From NCBI RefSeq assembly GCF_964204645.1, contig NC_134026.1, positions 6,882,001 to 6,946,000 of the forward strand: DNA of 64,000 nt, read 5' to 3'. A program made the position numbers and the translations under genes. How positions within the stretch are numbered: position 1 is the first letter of the stretch; each line of letters begins with the position of its first letter. Positions 35,850 to 48,562 of the stretch are shown here, piece by piece. The notes under the pieces were generated by a model. The model did not search any database. It was not told the DNA's origin and was given only the letters and a program-made list of their open reading frames with translations. Origin of the DNA: Tubulanus polymorphus (lineage: Eukaryota > Nemertea > Palaeonemertea > Tubulaniformes > Tubulanidae).

Positions 35850-38100
35850 AATTACAGACTTGTCTTCTTTAAGGAAACCAATTTTCGATCAATTTGAATC
35901 TTGCAGGCGAGTGTGTGGCTCGCTAATTGCTATACGTGTAGCTTGTTTTGAATGTACCCTTGTCGCTAACAAGCATCCGACGCCTGTAGTCTAACACTGA
36001 CCCCCTAGCTACCGCTCAAACGATCAGCATACAGTCCGCGTACGTGTTTTTATTGGCAGCTATTTTGCATTGATAATTGGGCGTTAAGTCGACAGAAAGT
36101 GTTCAAATAAATACGCACAAAAAAGCGTCAATTATTGGCCCACAACCGACGCGGCTGCTGCCGCTAGCTGTAGTAGTACAGAAATCATGGATCTATCACT
36201 AATGAGAATAAGGCATCGCTGTCAGGGGTAGAGTGTCTTTGTACCGTCTTGCTGATTAGTAACGTTTAGTTTAAGAAATCGTTATGATTTCTGAGGAGAT
36301 TTTATTGATGACATGACATTGATCTGAGCTGACTAATTTGAGCAGGGACTACGACTGATACTGTATGTGATGACCAATGTACATAGATATGGTTTGGGCA
36401 CGGACGTGTAAAGTAAATGGTACATATAATCTAGTTTATACGTGACCCATGGTTCGAATTCATACAAACAGATATTTGTTTTCCATAGACAAATGAAAGT
36501 CCTCAATTCAATTGAAGAAGAATCTTACAATAATGAATAAAAACTAAGATTGTAGTGACGTTTTGACATAATTCATAAAATGACCACAAGCAATTTTGGA
36601 CGCAGGCTGAACCATTGGTTTTGTATAAGTTCTGGCCCAATTTGAAGGGCAATCAAATGGTCTGCTTTTTCTCAAGTTGGATCAGCGAAAAGTGACCAGA
36701 CTTAGATTATCTTACTTCTAGCCATTCTGCTTAACAATTTAAGATTAGTCGTACGATTTAAGATTGACGTTCAGTCATGACCGGTGGAACTGTCGATAAA
36801 ATCGAAACCGGTCTTTAGTCTTTCATTTCGTCACTGGTCTTAATCATAAGCCATGGCTGCGTAACTGACCCCTGAAGTCAGTGATTCTGTACACCTGAAC
36901 TCGTGCTTCGATCGATTTGAGGTTTTCATTTTTCCCAACCAGTTACGAGGTAACGTAATTATATTGCCGGAATGCTAATTTTTATTCGACCACATTTTTC
37001 CCACGATTCCTCGGCGAAAGAAAATAACGACAACGACACCGTTGTAATTAGCGGAGCGAAACCACCGTTCGCCGGTTCGTTCACGGCGACGTACATTCGA
37101 CACACTGAAATTCAGTTTTAATTATCAACGAACATCAAAAGCTAACAGAGTCAGAAACACCTGTACTTTATACCGAAGCGAGCGAAAACCTTTCTAATAA
37201 TCGGCTGTGTTTGTAGTCTGGTATAACGGTAATTGTTCCAGCCTCCCTGCTGCAGATGGGACACGTTGTGATGATTGCTTGTCGTTAATGACGAGAGACG
37301 TTTCGGTAAAGGTGACGTTGTACACTTTGTTTGATGCTTCAACCACGGGTTTACATGTCGCCAATTTATAACAAACACCTGGGTCAACTATTCCCATAAT
37401 GAGAGACGAGTTCAAATATCGCCAGCTTTCAAAATCGGTGCCCAGTTTTTTCTTTATGAGACATCATTATCACAGGTTACAGAGTTCCGCAGTTGTGAGT
37501 TTATTAGATGAGTAGGGGGCCTATGGACTAATTCAGCAATACAAATATTTCACTGAGAACCAGGCCTACAGTTTTACAGTTTAGAGATAAGATTTCCCTT
37601 TAGATTGATGTTGCGCCCGCACCGCTACTGTGGCAATCGAGGATTCCACGGTGGACAGGCGAGAATCCACCAGGTCAACTATTTTCTACTAGTAAATAGT
37701 TGGTCGTCCGCGTTCGATTTCTTATACGTTTCAATTAAAACTGAGTTTCTCAAAAGAATCAATTATCAATGAAGACTATACCGATATCTGAGTATAAAAA
37801 TGAATTCATTGTGTAATTGGAAGGTGCTGCGTTAATCTTTGAATCCAAGAGTCTAAAAATTAAGTTCAAAGTGCATGTAAATTAAACTAATTTTGGCAAC
37901 GTAAGGTACGAATATTTATCACGCTCCGACCATTTCCATGATATATGGATGAAAAAGCAGTGTTTACACTTAATTACATGAACGGCGACAAAAGCATTTT
38001 ATTAAACTGAAAGACCTACTGCTCGTCACGCCATCTGGCTGGTGTTGCGGGTTCCCCATGGAAAATAAACTAGTCGATATTTGATTTGATTCTATTTTAA
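35850..38100. other. Intergenic, no gene seen
   Basis: Holds a decayed family B fragment at about 36,480-36,600 (TTCCATAGACAAATGAA, then AAACTAAGATTGTAGTGACG). The overlapping minus-strand frames at 37,151-37,415 show no recognised domain. Confidence 0.4.
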
Positions 38101-38136
38101 CTCTATAAGTGTCAAATGTTTATTTAACGGAGGACT

Positions 38137-38235
38137 GTAGAACTGGACTTTGAACCCAGCTCCAAAGTTGTGAGTTTACATTCGATTCTGGGAGTTGAAT
38201 CCAGGATACCAAGAACTGTGGAACTGGATCTATAA
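38137..38235 (-). repeat. GTTCCACAGTT-family minisatellite
   Basis: Variants of TGTAGAACTGGACTTTGAA and TGTGGAACTGGATC, three to four units. Confidence 0.55.
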
Positions 38236-38521
38236 AACAAGAACCACGCAATACTTACTACAAAGAAGCTAGATCTACAGTCGTCTCTACTCGCCTCGGA
38301 AAAACTTCATTCGCCATCTATCGCGAATCGATGTAATAACTCTGTTGACGCGCACAATTAATGTAAAACTAGAGTATATTACCCGTGGAAAGCACGGATG
38401 ATTTCCTTTGGCCTAGAACTTCGAACTGTTCAATTTATTCGCAATGAAATTAAGTGCGGCTATGAGCTTTGATGACGTGTACCCGTGGAGACCGGGAACT
38501 ATCGGTGGTAACCAAAGTATG

Positions 38522-38605
38522 GCTGAGGTACGCGGAATTCGAACTCCTGACCCATCAGGCGCAAGTCTTGTGCTCTACTAACTGGGCCATTGTGACTGCG
38601 ACGCG
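38522..38605 (-). repeat. tRNA-derived SINE-like sequence or degenerate tRNA
   Basis: Minus strand has an A-box-like ATGGCCCAGTTAGTAGAGCA and, about 30 bases on, a B-box-like GAGTTCGAATTCC. The D-arm pairs well but the anticodon stem is poor, so a working tRNA is unlikely. Confidence 0.45.
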
Positions 38606-39599
38606 ATACAGTACCGTAGAATTGCTTTGATGCAATAACAGTCTGTAATTAGAATTCCCGATTGGCTGAAATTTTGTCTGCCTCCGTTTGCCCCCCCCCC
38701 CCACCCCTATCAATATTTTCACACCCGTTTATACCCGTTGCATTAGTTTATACAATGATTGACTACCACACAAAATTTCAAATCGCAATTCTTCTCCACG
38801 GCGACGCTATTTGGTACATAGTTTCGTATTAACATATAGATGTGGAAGTAGAATTTACTCTGTTGAGTGTCTCGAGTCGAACACAATTTTGGAACTGGAC
38901 ACCGCTAAATATTTCACTGAAGAGTAAAACTAGATCTTTTTCAATTAGTCTAGAATTTTAAGTTGAAGTTACTTTGCCCCAAAATTTTTCGGGTTTGATT
39001 TGTACCTATCAAATGTGATTCATATTTAGCAAATCAAATCTTTTTTCCCAAAAGTAATATAGATTTATGCATTAATTTGAAGTATTTTTTGTAAATCTTA
39101 AAATTAATAGTTCAAAATGTTGTTTATTTTACATCATTCAAAGAACAAAGTGTCTGCGTATAGGAAAACATCTTGCTTTCGTTGGGTTCGAATTCTGAAT
39201 CATTCAACTTTACTTGTATCAGATCAATTTCAAGTTTGTTGGGTTCGAATCTGAAATATCTCAAAGTTTTCAAGTCTGATGAGCCAACCAATCAACATTT
39301 CACAAAATAACAGCATTTTTATATGTAACCGAATAACCAAATCAATTTTAGCGAAGTTCTATGGAGGCACAGCTACTGTGGCGAGCAAGGAGTCTGCGAC
39401 GATCCGTCGAGACTGTAGAAATGCGCACAAGGAATAGAACAGGCGAAATAGATGAAGCGACTGTCCGACTTCCGCCAACTGATAAAGAACTCGTCTAGAA
39501 AATATTTAGAAAAAATGTCCGAGAAAGTAAAAGAAAACAGAAAGAGACCTTCATTAAAGAACTAGGAGAAATATTGTTAAGTTGTATCTTTGCCAAAAA

Positions 39600-40430
39600 G
39601 AAGGTTTTTCTCCGACTTTGTTGATTTCATGAAAGCTTTTGACTCGGTTTGCAAAGTAACTACGAACATGAAACAAAATGATTATATGAGCTATTTGAAT
39701 AACCGGTAACATTTGAACATAGTTAAGAGTATTTGGCCCTATATTCTGTTAAATCATATATCAAGTATAATATTAATACATCACAATATATTTCGCAGCT
39801 GATCGAGGATTAAGACAAGGTGAAAACCTGTCGCCTATTCTTTTTTCTTTATTTATGAATGCTATTGAGGACTTTTTCAATTGTCGATGAAACACAACAT
39901 TATCATTTATAGAAAACCAAAACTCGGGGTATGAACAGAATCTAAACACTGCTCAATTTGGTTTCCATAGACGAGTGGCTGTCCAATATCAATAGTCGAC
40001 AAAAACCCACAATAAAAAGAAAGCAGTTTTTGAAAATGGCTCATAGATTTGAGTCGAAACGTCAAACTACCAGATAGTTTTTCTTTTTATTGTGGTTTTT
40101 TGTCGACTACTGCTCAATTTGTCCATTATTCTATGTGCGGATGACACGGTCATTCTGGTCGCGGATGAGAGATCACTCTAGTTACACTTAAATACTTTTT
40201 CGAATGCTGTGCCGTTATCGGCCTCACTGGGAATGTCGATAAAACGGAAATATTAGTTTTTGCGCAGAGTGAAATTAGAATTAAGCAAATTCCGAAATTC
40301 ATGTTTGGCAATCGGTAGTTGGAAATAGTTGAAGCTAACTGGAACGGCAATTTTGCTAAGGCAAGAAAATATCATTAGAATAAAGCAATGAGAGCTATGT
40401 TTTCTATTATTCAAAGGGGTAGACGCCTGA
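39600..40430 (+). pseudogene. Degenerate LINE reverse transcriptase
   Basis: Reading across frameshifts and stops gives, in order, conserved reverse transcriptase blocks of non-LTR retrotransposons: FSDFVDFMKAFDSV (about 39,608-39,649), RGLRQGENLSPILFSLFMNA (about 39,800-39,860), LCADDTVILV with the catalytic Asp pair (about 40,130-40,160), and NVDKTEILVFAQSE (about 40,232-40,273). An alanine/lysine-rich segment (NKAMRAMFSIIQRGRR) follows. The best general fit is a CR1/Jockey-like LINE; the clade is not certain. Several in-frame stops and a 148-bp insertion between blocks show it is dead. No endonuclease domain was recognised upstream, as expected for a 5'-truncated copy. Confidence 0.8.
39961..40108 (+). 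mobile_element. Nested 148-bp hammerhead-bearing element with 13-bp TSD
   Basis: Flanked by identical ACTGCTCAATTTG at 39,948-39,960 and 40,109-40,121. Removing the insert plus one flank restores LINE sequence running into the catalytic CADD block. It begins GTTTCCATAGACGAGTGGCTG (family B start). Inside are inverted arms GTCGACAAAAACC/TTTTTTGTCGAC. The centre has stem I AGTTT/AAACT (40,025-29 with 40,064-68), core TTGAAAA, T, stem II GGCTC/GAGTC (one G-U) and GAAACGTC (40,056-40,063). Confidence 0.75.
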
Positions 40431-40699
40431 AACTCCCAACTCCCAGTTTTGGGGCTATGGAAAACTTGACTTATCAGATATGCATTTTTGCAAAATCTTG
40501 ATGAATGTATCGAAGTGTATTGTAAATAGTACACGTATATATCTGTATATATTGTAAATAACCTAATTCTGTTTTTAAAATGTTGATATTTCTCTCTTAA
40601 TATATGTATACATTTGTAAATAAAATTATTTATTATGTAAAGTAAATAACTATTTTTCACTACGAATCTATTAACTGCAAATCGTGCCCCGTCTGGAAG

Positions 40700-43050
40700 T
40701 GTTATTGTACCTCATTTTCGGTGCATCACTGCTGGCCGCTGCTACCAGAACTACACGTTGGATTGTTCGCTGATTGAGATCTGTTACGATCATGAATTAT
40801 AAATGAACTCATTTATAAAACGAGCCGAGACGATTTCCGCAGATAGAATCAAACACAGTGTTAACTACATCCGTCTCATTTATAATACATGCAACCGTTG
40901 ATTTTATATCGGTAACATTTTTCTTAACGTCGACATCTTGAATAATTTACGAAGCTGTTTTCGAGCGGAATTTCTAACGCGCCCAAACGACGCCCAAGGG
41001 TCCTGTTTGTGCCCTTTGTAACCCTCGATTGTGAGTGGTGTATCCCCGCGAGAGCGATCAGTAACAATAGCAACTACTACCGAATTAAAAGCCTTCAGAA
41101 TTTACGACCGATTTGGGGAATTGTGGAGTTATTTTACAGTAGAGTGGCGACAGATTACCGAGGAGTTTCAGTAATGAAAAAGAACCGCTTCACACGCCGC
41201 GTCTTAATAATCACCCGCTCGCTCTGAACTCGGGGAGGAGATTAGAATTTATTCCCGGTCTAAATTACCTCGCGCGGTTACAAGTAATAATCTGAGATTA
41301 TGAAGTATTCTTTATCCCCCCCCTTAACTGCCGAATCGCGATGGAAACAATTTCACGAAATAGTAATTCGGAGTTTTCTTATTTTAAATATGATCAATCT
41401 TGATTTGTGAACTGGTATTGAAGTTACTCCGCCGGTCACCTTCAACCTGAACCAACATTTAAGTAACTGGACCATAGTTGCTCAAAGTAATAAGTTCTCG
41501 CTTACAATTATTCAAGAGTTAAAACACCGCAAATGAACCGAAGTTGCTTAACCAAGTGGAACTAGGTCCATGGTTATGGTTATTCTTTACTTCTCATTAC
41601 AACTTGATTATGATTTCGTAGTCTAGCGCATGACTATCCGCATTCTTCTTGGTTTCAACCAACTCTTAAACACTGATCATAAAATGAGATTTGAAAGAAT
41701 TCATATTCCACGGTCATTAACGACGTGATTTTCCGCTAGATGGAGAACCAGTGCAGCGCGGACAAATTCAGTAGCTAAAAGAACTCTTAAAAAGGTATGT
41801 TTTCTAAACTCCAGTAGATTCTGCTTGTTGTAAACGTGGGTCCACCAGGCGTCGCTAGTGGACATCAACGTTGGGTAAGTGAAGGTGATGAAACCCTAAA
41901 TGACTTTAATCGATATTAACAAGGCACTTGATTTGCCGGAGTTCTTCGTATGAAGTGGAAACAATAACACATTTTAATACGTAACACGATTAAGTTTATG
42001 TCCCAGTGTTTGAAACGCCATCTGGTGGGGATGATATTCATTCAGTCATCTAAAAGTAAAAATAAAGAGTACTGAAACTGGTAAAGATTGAAATGATAAA
42101 GTGTACATATATTAGTAATAAAAGCTCGATATGACAAATTTCTCCGTATGAAAATTAGTAGCTCCATTATGATCAATTTTGTCGCACTGTCAGACACGCC
42201 ATCTGGCGGTCTAGCTGTTAATTGATGGCTATATTGTGCTCGTTTAGTGACGCGCGGGTGGTTTTACTAATTTCAACGAGTCAGGCGAATCGTTTATCAT
42301 CAATCTCCTTCTCAGCTGCCGCTGGTGCTGGTGTGAGACCGTGGCGGCGGTGTCGCAGACCCCGTTACTAATTAGACCCGATATCAATGCGCGCGTCAAA
42401 CGACAGTAATAGGGTTATAAAAACCCCGAATACCGGAAACGGTTTTACGTCCCCCACTTGACGGCTTTTACCGACGGCGCTGGGCGATGTGAAATTGATG
42501 TAGGAAATGATCAGTGACAGTTTTCAGTATCGAATCGCTTTGTAATAATGTCACGTATTATAGTCGGTTTTGTGTGTGAATTGATGATAAGTAGGTGACA
42601 GTGTCAACATGATACTTCCTCGCTGACTTCCGTTTCTAATGGGCTCTGATTATAGAAGCCTCTCACTCCCTCTCTCTCTCCTCTCACTGGCAGCTCTTAT
42701 TATTTCTCAATGAATGCTCAGTCGATTCTAATTGATTGTTGTACACTTTCACCTTGATATCTTTACCGAAACTGAGAAATCATTTTCAGCTCGGTTCTGA
42801 ATTGTTGGGAAGGGGGGGGGGTAGATGTTCATTATCGTTTAATCAAAATCATGAATTTTGAAGTCCTGTAGTTCCATAGTTCTTCGCAAACAAGATTGTA
42901 CTATCATTCATATTCAACCCGAGTATTCAAAACCAGCTTGGGTAATATAGCTTATCTTAACGACTTAACCAGTCGTTGTGTTGAAGACAACTTTGACTTT
43001 AGGTCTGCGCAACTAGCCCCTAGATCCATTTAGAAACAAATTTGTAATTC
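40700..43050. other. Intergenic upstream of NK1, no gene seen
   Basis: No exon or RNA gene recognised. Contains the CTCF-like motif cluster (41,733-42,209), a short CT run near 42,666-42,690 and a 9-G run near 42,812. Confidence 0.4.
41733..42209. promoter_or_regulatory. Cluster of four CTCF-like motifs
   Basis: Compared by eye with the bilaterian CTCF core CCASYAGRKGGCRSY: CCACCAGATGGCGTT on minus at 42,014-42,028 (14 of 15), CCACCAGGCGTCGCT on plus at 41,842-41,856 (13 of 15), CCGCCAGATGGCGTG on minus at 42,195-42,209 (12 of 15) and a weaker CCGCTAGATGGAGAA on plus at 41,733-41,747. Function is inferred; some copies could instead be part of a repeat. Confidence 0.35.
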
Positions 43051-43082
43051 ATATTTCAAACAAATTAACTAAGGGAGAACTA

Positions 43083-43262
43083 TGGCACTGTGGCGCTGTG
43101 AAACTGTGGAACTACGGCATTGTGGAACTATGGCATTGTGGAACTGTGGAACTATGGCATTGTGGAACTATGGCGCTGTGGAAGTGTGGAACTATGGCAT
43201 TGTGGAAATATGGCATTATGGAACTACGGCATTGTGGAACTATGGTGCTGTGGCGCGGTGGA
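43083..43262. repeat. 8/16-bp minisatellite
   Basis: Units AACTATGGCATTGTGG and AACTGTGG alternate for about 180 bases. The multiple Trp/Cys-rich open frames are products of the repeat. The unit shares TGTGGAACT with the dispersed GTTCCACAGTT family. Confidence 0.92.
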
Positions 43263-43873
43263 AATCTATGTTGTAGTTAGAGACCTTAGGAATGTACTAA
43301 TTACGGGGTGTTTTACCCGACGTGGCTTATAATAGTATCGATATCAAATACAACTTTCATCACCTCAGAACAAAATGAAGCCGCCATCAGCAGCATCCAG
43401 TAAGCAGGTAAACACATGGCATCACTATTAACATCAGGTGCTCAGTAATAGCACTTCCCTATTATCAGACAAGTAAAATTTCATTTATGCCAATCTGTTA
43501 GCGATTGGTTTCGTTGTAAAAGTTGTCGGTTTTTCACGGGTTTATAACAGTATGATACACCGCAAGGCGTGAGGTAGTAGGCAGATACTGGTACTAGTAG
43601 CGAGATTGTTACAAACCTGAAGTAAATACTGTTTCTGCTTTTGCGCCGTGTGAGTAATGGCTTCATTCCTCGCGCCACCATCCTCTATTTTGCTACTGAT
43701 CATCAAAACAACTCAATCAGCCGAAGGGAAAATATTGAGCCAATTTGTAGCCTCCTGGTTTGAGACATTTCTATAAATTTTGATTGATTTCCTATTGGAA
43801 ATTTGAAACTTCAACGATCAGAAATCCGAACTAGACAAAGCGATTCCTATAAATATTTACGAAATCGCTGCAT

Positions 43874-44323
<450 letters not shown>

Positions 44324-44364
44324 ACCACCGAGAACGTAACAAGCATTTTATGCTTGTCATGACG

Positions 44365-44600
44365 AGGGAGAGGGAGAGGGAGAGGGAGAGGGAGAGGGAG
44401 AGGGAGAGGGAGAGGGAGAGGGAGAGGGAGAGGGAGAAGGAGAAGGAGGAAGGGAGGAAGGGAGAAGGGGAGTGGAGAACGGAGAGGCGAGATAGGAGAG
44501 GGGAAAGGAGGAGGCGAGAAGGCAGAGGAAAAGGAAGATCGGAGAAGGGAGAAGGGGGAGGGAGAGGGGAAGAGGGTGAGGGGGAAGCGGAAAGAAAAGA
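44365..44600. repeat. (GGGAGA)n array grading into GA-rich sequence
   Basis: Perfect GGGAGA for about 12 units (44,365-44,437), then irregular GGAGAAGG and GAGAGGGG text. It starts about 40 bases after the CTG array. G-quadruplex pattern as at 31.6 kb. Confidence 0.95.
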
Positions 44601-45139
44601 GTCTCGCAATTAATACAGTCAGATTCATCAATGACATTGTTAACACGACTTACATACGCCTCACCACATAATGAAGATGAATTACCAGTAACATATCGGC
44701 TGACTTGTTTTAATGGCAATCTAAAGCCAGCTATTTATTGCATTCAGTAATCGTTTCGCGCTGAGACTGATCCGTTCTATTATACATCAGGATACAGAGC
44801 TCTGATTCAGTCTCATGGGACCCGAGCCGCCGTCGTGGCTGAAAAGCCGATTGGAGCAGAGTAAGAATCGTAATTGATCACTAGAATTCAATTTAGAAAT
44901 CTATCGTATGATCGTCGTTTCGTGAGTAGAACCGGTTTTAAAGATTATTAACCGCCGTCGTTTCCTCAGAAAATTACCTTTAAATTTCAATTTATTCGTC
45001 ATCGCGGTTAAATGAGACGCGCATGCGCGATCGAAAGAGATCCGGGAATTTATTCTATACCGAAACAAATCAGACACAATTTCTATTGATGATTTTATGA
45101 AAAGAATTCAGGGTCAATTTTATTGCTTAAAACAGATCT

Positions 45140-45260
45140 GTAAACTCAGTTCCAGATTTCTGGATCTAGTTCCGCAGTTAAGGACCCAGTTCCATAATTC
45201 TGGATCCGGTTCAACAGTTCCGGGCCCAGTTCCACAGTACATACTCCAGTTCCACAAACC
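45140..45260 (+). repeat. GTTCCACAGTT-family minisatellite
   Basis: About five units, such as TCCGGTTCAACAGTTCCGGG and CCCAGTTCCACAGTAC. Confidence 0.8.
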
Positions 45261-46374
45261 GGGAGAGTAGAAGAGAAGGGGTCTCCCACACCGGGGGTAA
45301 AAGCAGGGGTAGAGTTATAATTCCAGTCGAGTAAGACTGATATTGGATACAGAGTATTGAGGCCACGTGTATAGTATGTGCAATTGTTTGCTTATCCTGC
45401 ACTCAGACACAATAAGATACTTGCGTAAAATGCGATCATGCGGCGAGGACCCTTACCCGCCCGGGGATGTGTGGCGTAGGGGCCGGGATGGTATGTATAA
45501 GGAGTTCTTGTATCACCTGTTGTTACTATTAACAATATACAATAGAGTATAGAGTTTACTGATCACCAGCTGTTTATAGTCTGTTACGAGCTTATTAACC
45601 ACAGCGCTTAGACTTCACACGTTGAGTCCATATAATTAAACACTTCTACTAATTAACGATTAATATTAATTGGTTCCCACTGCTACTGCTGTTGCTGCTG
45701 CCACTGCTGCTGCTAACTGTTTATTCCTATTGAACTTTTTTGTTAAACCGTTTTTAAACATTTAGCTATTTATTAAAAAATATCTTTTAAAAACATGTAT
45801 CATCTGAGATAAGGATTCGGTTAGTTTGACTGAAATCGGGTCATTTCATTTCAAATGTTTTCACCCAAGAATCAAACTTTAACTGTAGAAATGGATCCTA
45901 CCGTGGAACATGGATGCTATGGGCCAGTTTTACTTAAGAATTGCTTAGAGAAAACCAGTGCATTTAACCATTGTAATTGTCCAACAGTTAACTGTAACTT
46001 TTTTGTACAACTAGCCACAGATGTATAAAATGAAGACATATTCAATACATTTTCTTCGATTTCAAGAAAATTGTATTTTATACATTGTTTACACATTTAC
46101 ATGATGGTTTGTTAAAAGTAGGTATCGTTTCATCATTATTTATACTAAGCATATCCACTTCAAGTATCAGTAAAATGTGTCAATTCTGTCTGGATTTAAT
46201 TTCCAAAAGTCACGTAATGATTACAACTAAATAGACCACAAACTATCTGTGTCAAACCGATCGTTAAAAAATGTTTTCGAAAACCTGAACTAAGTAGAAA
46301 CAGATTTGACCTGTAAACCATTGATACGCCATGTGTTAGCTCTAGTCCCCGTTAGTTTTGGTACTGAATTATTC

Positions 46375-46735
46375 ACGGAATTGCATTTGGGTTCGAACCC
46401 TAGAATAAACGGATACAAATTTGACGAATTCACCGCCTCGATCAATACAGTAAACAAGTAAATCAAAATCAAGTAATCAAAATCCGTACGAGATTGCAGT
46501 TTGGTTCGAATGCCAAATTTTACACATTAATATTAGTGAATATTGAAATTTTTATATGTTTTTTTGTATCAATAAATTCGTAGCTTCGGCATATACATAA
46601 ATGGAAATAAAAATAAATTCCGGAATTATATTGAAAATTGGGTTCGGACCCCAAAATAAACAATTGAATGTTGAAACATTCAACAATCAACAGTCAATCC
46701 TCAGTTTCGGTAAGCAAATAAATATGAAATATAAA
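46375..46735. repeat. Imperfect tandem repeat, about 115-130-bp unit
   Basis: Three diverged units, each with TGGGTTCGAACCC-like text (46,388; 46,509 as TGGTTCGAATGCC; 46,638 as TGGGTTCGGACCCC) followed by AATAAAC, TCAATACAGT and GTAAGCAAATAAA phrases. Related GTTGGGTTCGAAT text occurs at about 39,181 and 39,238. Confidence 0.55.
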
Positions 46736-47160
46736 CACCAATTGGCGGCTTCTTAACCAATTGTCTCTTAATCAATTGAGGAATCAAATGTCAGAAATAT
46801 GTTGAAGAATCAACTCTGTTTTCTATACAACAAAGTCGAAGCTCTTTCTCGTAGAAAGAGGCGTTCCCGACGCTTTCGCGCATAATCGACAGAACACACC
46901 TCTTTACAGATTACCACCGACAAATCAGAGCTCGCCGAACTCAAATCGCGCTCGGCTGGTAAGACGATCAGTTTATTGCGACAGCCAATTAGAAACGTGC
47001 ACCTCTCCCATCGCGATATATCAATTAGATCTAAAAACATCAGTACACGTCGATACAGTTCGGGCAACGAGGATTTAACAAGGCGTGAATAAACGACAAG
47101 CGATATTTCCATTATCTCAAGTGCCAATAACTTTATAATAGACCAGAGGACGAGACGGTA

Positions 47161-47321
47161 CCAGCAGCAGCAGCAGCAGGTCTCACAACCGCCACAGAAT
47201 CAGTCACGACAAGTTGACCTGCTATGACAATGTCATCACCGGTGCAGCATTGTTAGTGTCACACGGGTTTCTCAGATTCAGTTTCGTTTAAACTATCTAG
47301 AATAATTCTATATAAACAGCG
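47161..47321 (+). promoter_or_regulatory. NK1 5' flank / probable 5' UTR
   Basis: A (CAG)6-type run at about 47,162-47,180 precedes the coding start. A TATA-like TTTATAATA lies near 47,126-47,134. TATATAAA at 47,309-47,316 is too close to the ATG to act as its TATA box. In-frame TAA at 47,313-47,315 fixes the start codon. Confidence 0.3.
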
Positions 47322-47880
47322 ATGACATCGACCTCGATGCTCGAAAATTCTTCGGACTCGAAAGATTTGGCCGCCAAAGACGCGGGACAAATAAATATGG
47401 ATTGTTTACCGTCGGATTTATCGATTAAAAGTTCGTTATTGACGTTAGCGGCGCCCGGTAAAACGGATTCGAACGCTGCGATAAATTCGGGTTCGAACCC
47501 GGCGTCACCCTTGTCAAAAACCGTTCCGATATGCGCCATGACGAGCGCGCCTTCGACTACAACCACATCGTCACTTTCGTCTTCATCGCCGTGTCAACAA
47601 TCGTCTCCACATCAACCGATAACTCAAGCGTCTCCTAGCAACGATTCATCGTCGCCAATTTTAATCAGACCTCAACAACAACAACAGCATCAACAACAAC
47701 AAAATGGCGGCAGCTCAAAAATTACCTCATTCAGCGTTGCCGATATACTGGACCCTAAAAAATTTACAGGAAACGCGGCCCCGATTCGTAAAACAGTTTG
47801 GCACCCGTGGATGGACCGAGTTGAAAGACGCGAATCTGATGACGATGACGTCAGTTCTAACGCCGATAGTCTTAAAGACG
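47322..47880 (+). CDS. NK1: NK1 (slouch/Nkx1) homeobox transcription factor, exon 1
   Basis: 5' coding exon: 186 codons plus one base. The ATG at 47,322 is the first after an in-frame TAA at 47,313. The donor is GTAAGT at 47,881. Residues 1-110 are Ser/Thr/Pro-rich. A Gln-rich run (118-127, one His) follows. ITSFSVADILDPKKF at about 134-148 is the eh1-like motif followed by the DILDP-KF signature typical of NK1 proteins and marks the family even without the homeodomain. WHPWMDRVERRESDDDD at about 160-176 leads into an acidic Ser/Asp stretch. The eh1 motif predicts Groucho-type co-repression in the nucleus. The frame runs past the donor for about 100 bases; that part is intron. Confidence 0.93.
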
Positions 47881-48562
47881 GTAAGTTTTATTTATTAGAA
47901 GATTCTTGGAGTAATCAGTCCGATTATTCCTCGAAAGAAAGAACATCGCAATATCATCGGTTCGGGTTTATTATCTCGGGCTAATTCGGTGGGAGATGTA
48001 GAGATTATTTTCAAAATTTGCGTCCTGAATTTGCCTAGATTGCGTTATGCACAAAACGTGAAATATTTTCGAATCTAGAATATTTTCGTTGCCAAAAATA
48101 TCTGGATATTCTTGTGTAGTAGACGGGCCCTGGCCTGAGTACCTATAGGGCCCGCACGGAATACCGGGGTGCCGGTTTTATAGACCGCATATTAAACTAT
48201 CATCCCCTGGATAATCCGTAATCTAAAGCTTATAACTATGGAAGTAAATGGCAAGTTTCGGGAGGCCCTAATAAGATTTTTTCTAAGCGCACATGCATAC
48301 ACAATATCATAAGCAACTGCCTTAAAGCAATATCGGGATCATAAAAGCCATATGTAATCTTTCTCGTATATGAGCGACTCAAAGATATTGCGTTTATTTG
48401 AGTGTGAGTGTGAATTCGCGGTCAGCCCGGTCCAGCTATCAAGAATTTGGAAAAGAACTTATAATTAGGTCTTTTGTGATTCCTAATTTAGTTGCAGATT
48501 TGAAATTAGCTCATTCCAAATGTTATAACTGTTAATTGACCGTTGGATATACCGTGCTCAAA

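Larger units (their letters stand above)
44650..47120. other. Intergenic and upstream region of NK1
   Basis: Apart from the minisatellite (45,140-45,260), a short GCT/ACT tract near 45,680-45,715 and the tandem repeats at 46,375-46,735, nothing was recognised. The 105-codon minus-strand frame at 46,810-47,127 has no recognised motif. Confidence 0.4.

Noticed and set aside
38522-38605. Functional tRNA gene on minus
   Set aside because: A- and B-box-like text are present, but the anticodon stem does not pair; treated as tRNA-derived repeat.
47297-47566. Minus-strand 89-codon frame over NK1 exon 1
   Set aside because: Antisense shadow of NK1 coding sequence.
47881-47984. NK1 exon 1 reading on as a 220-residue protein
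   Set aside because: A canonical GTAAGT at 47,881 joins in frame to the homeobox exon, and the read-through lacks a homeodomain. An intron-retained isoform is possible but unsupported.
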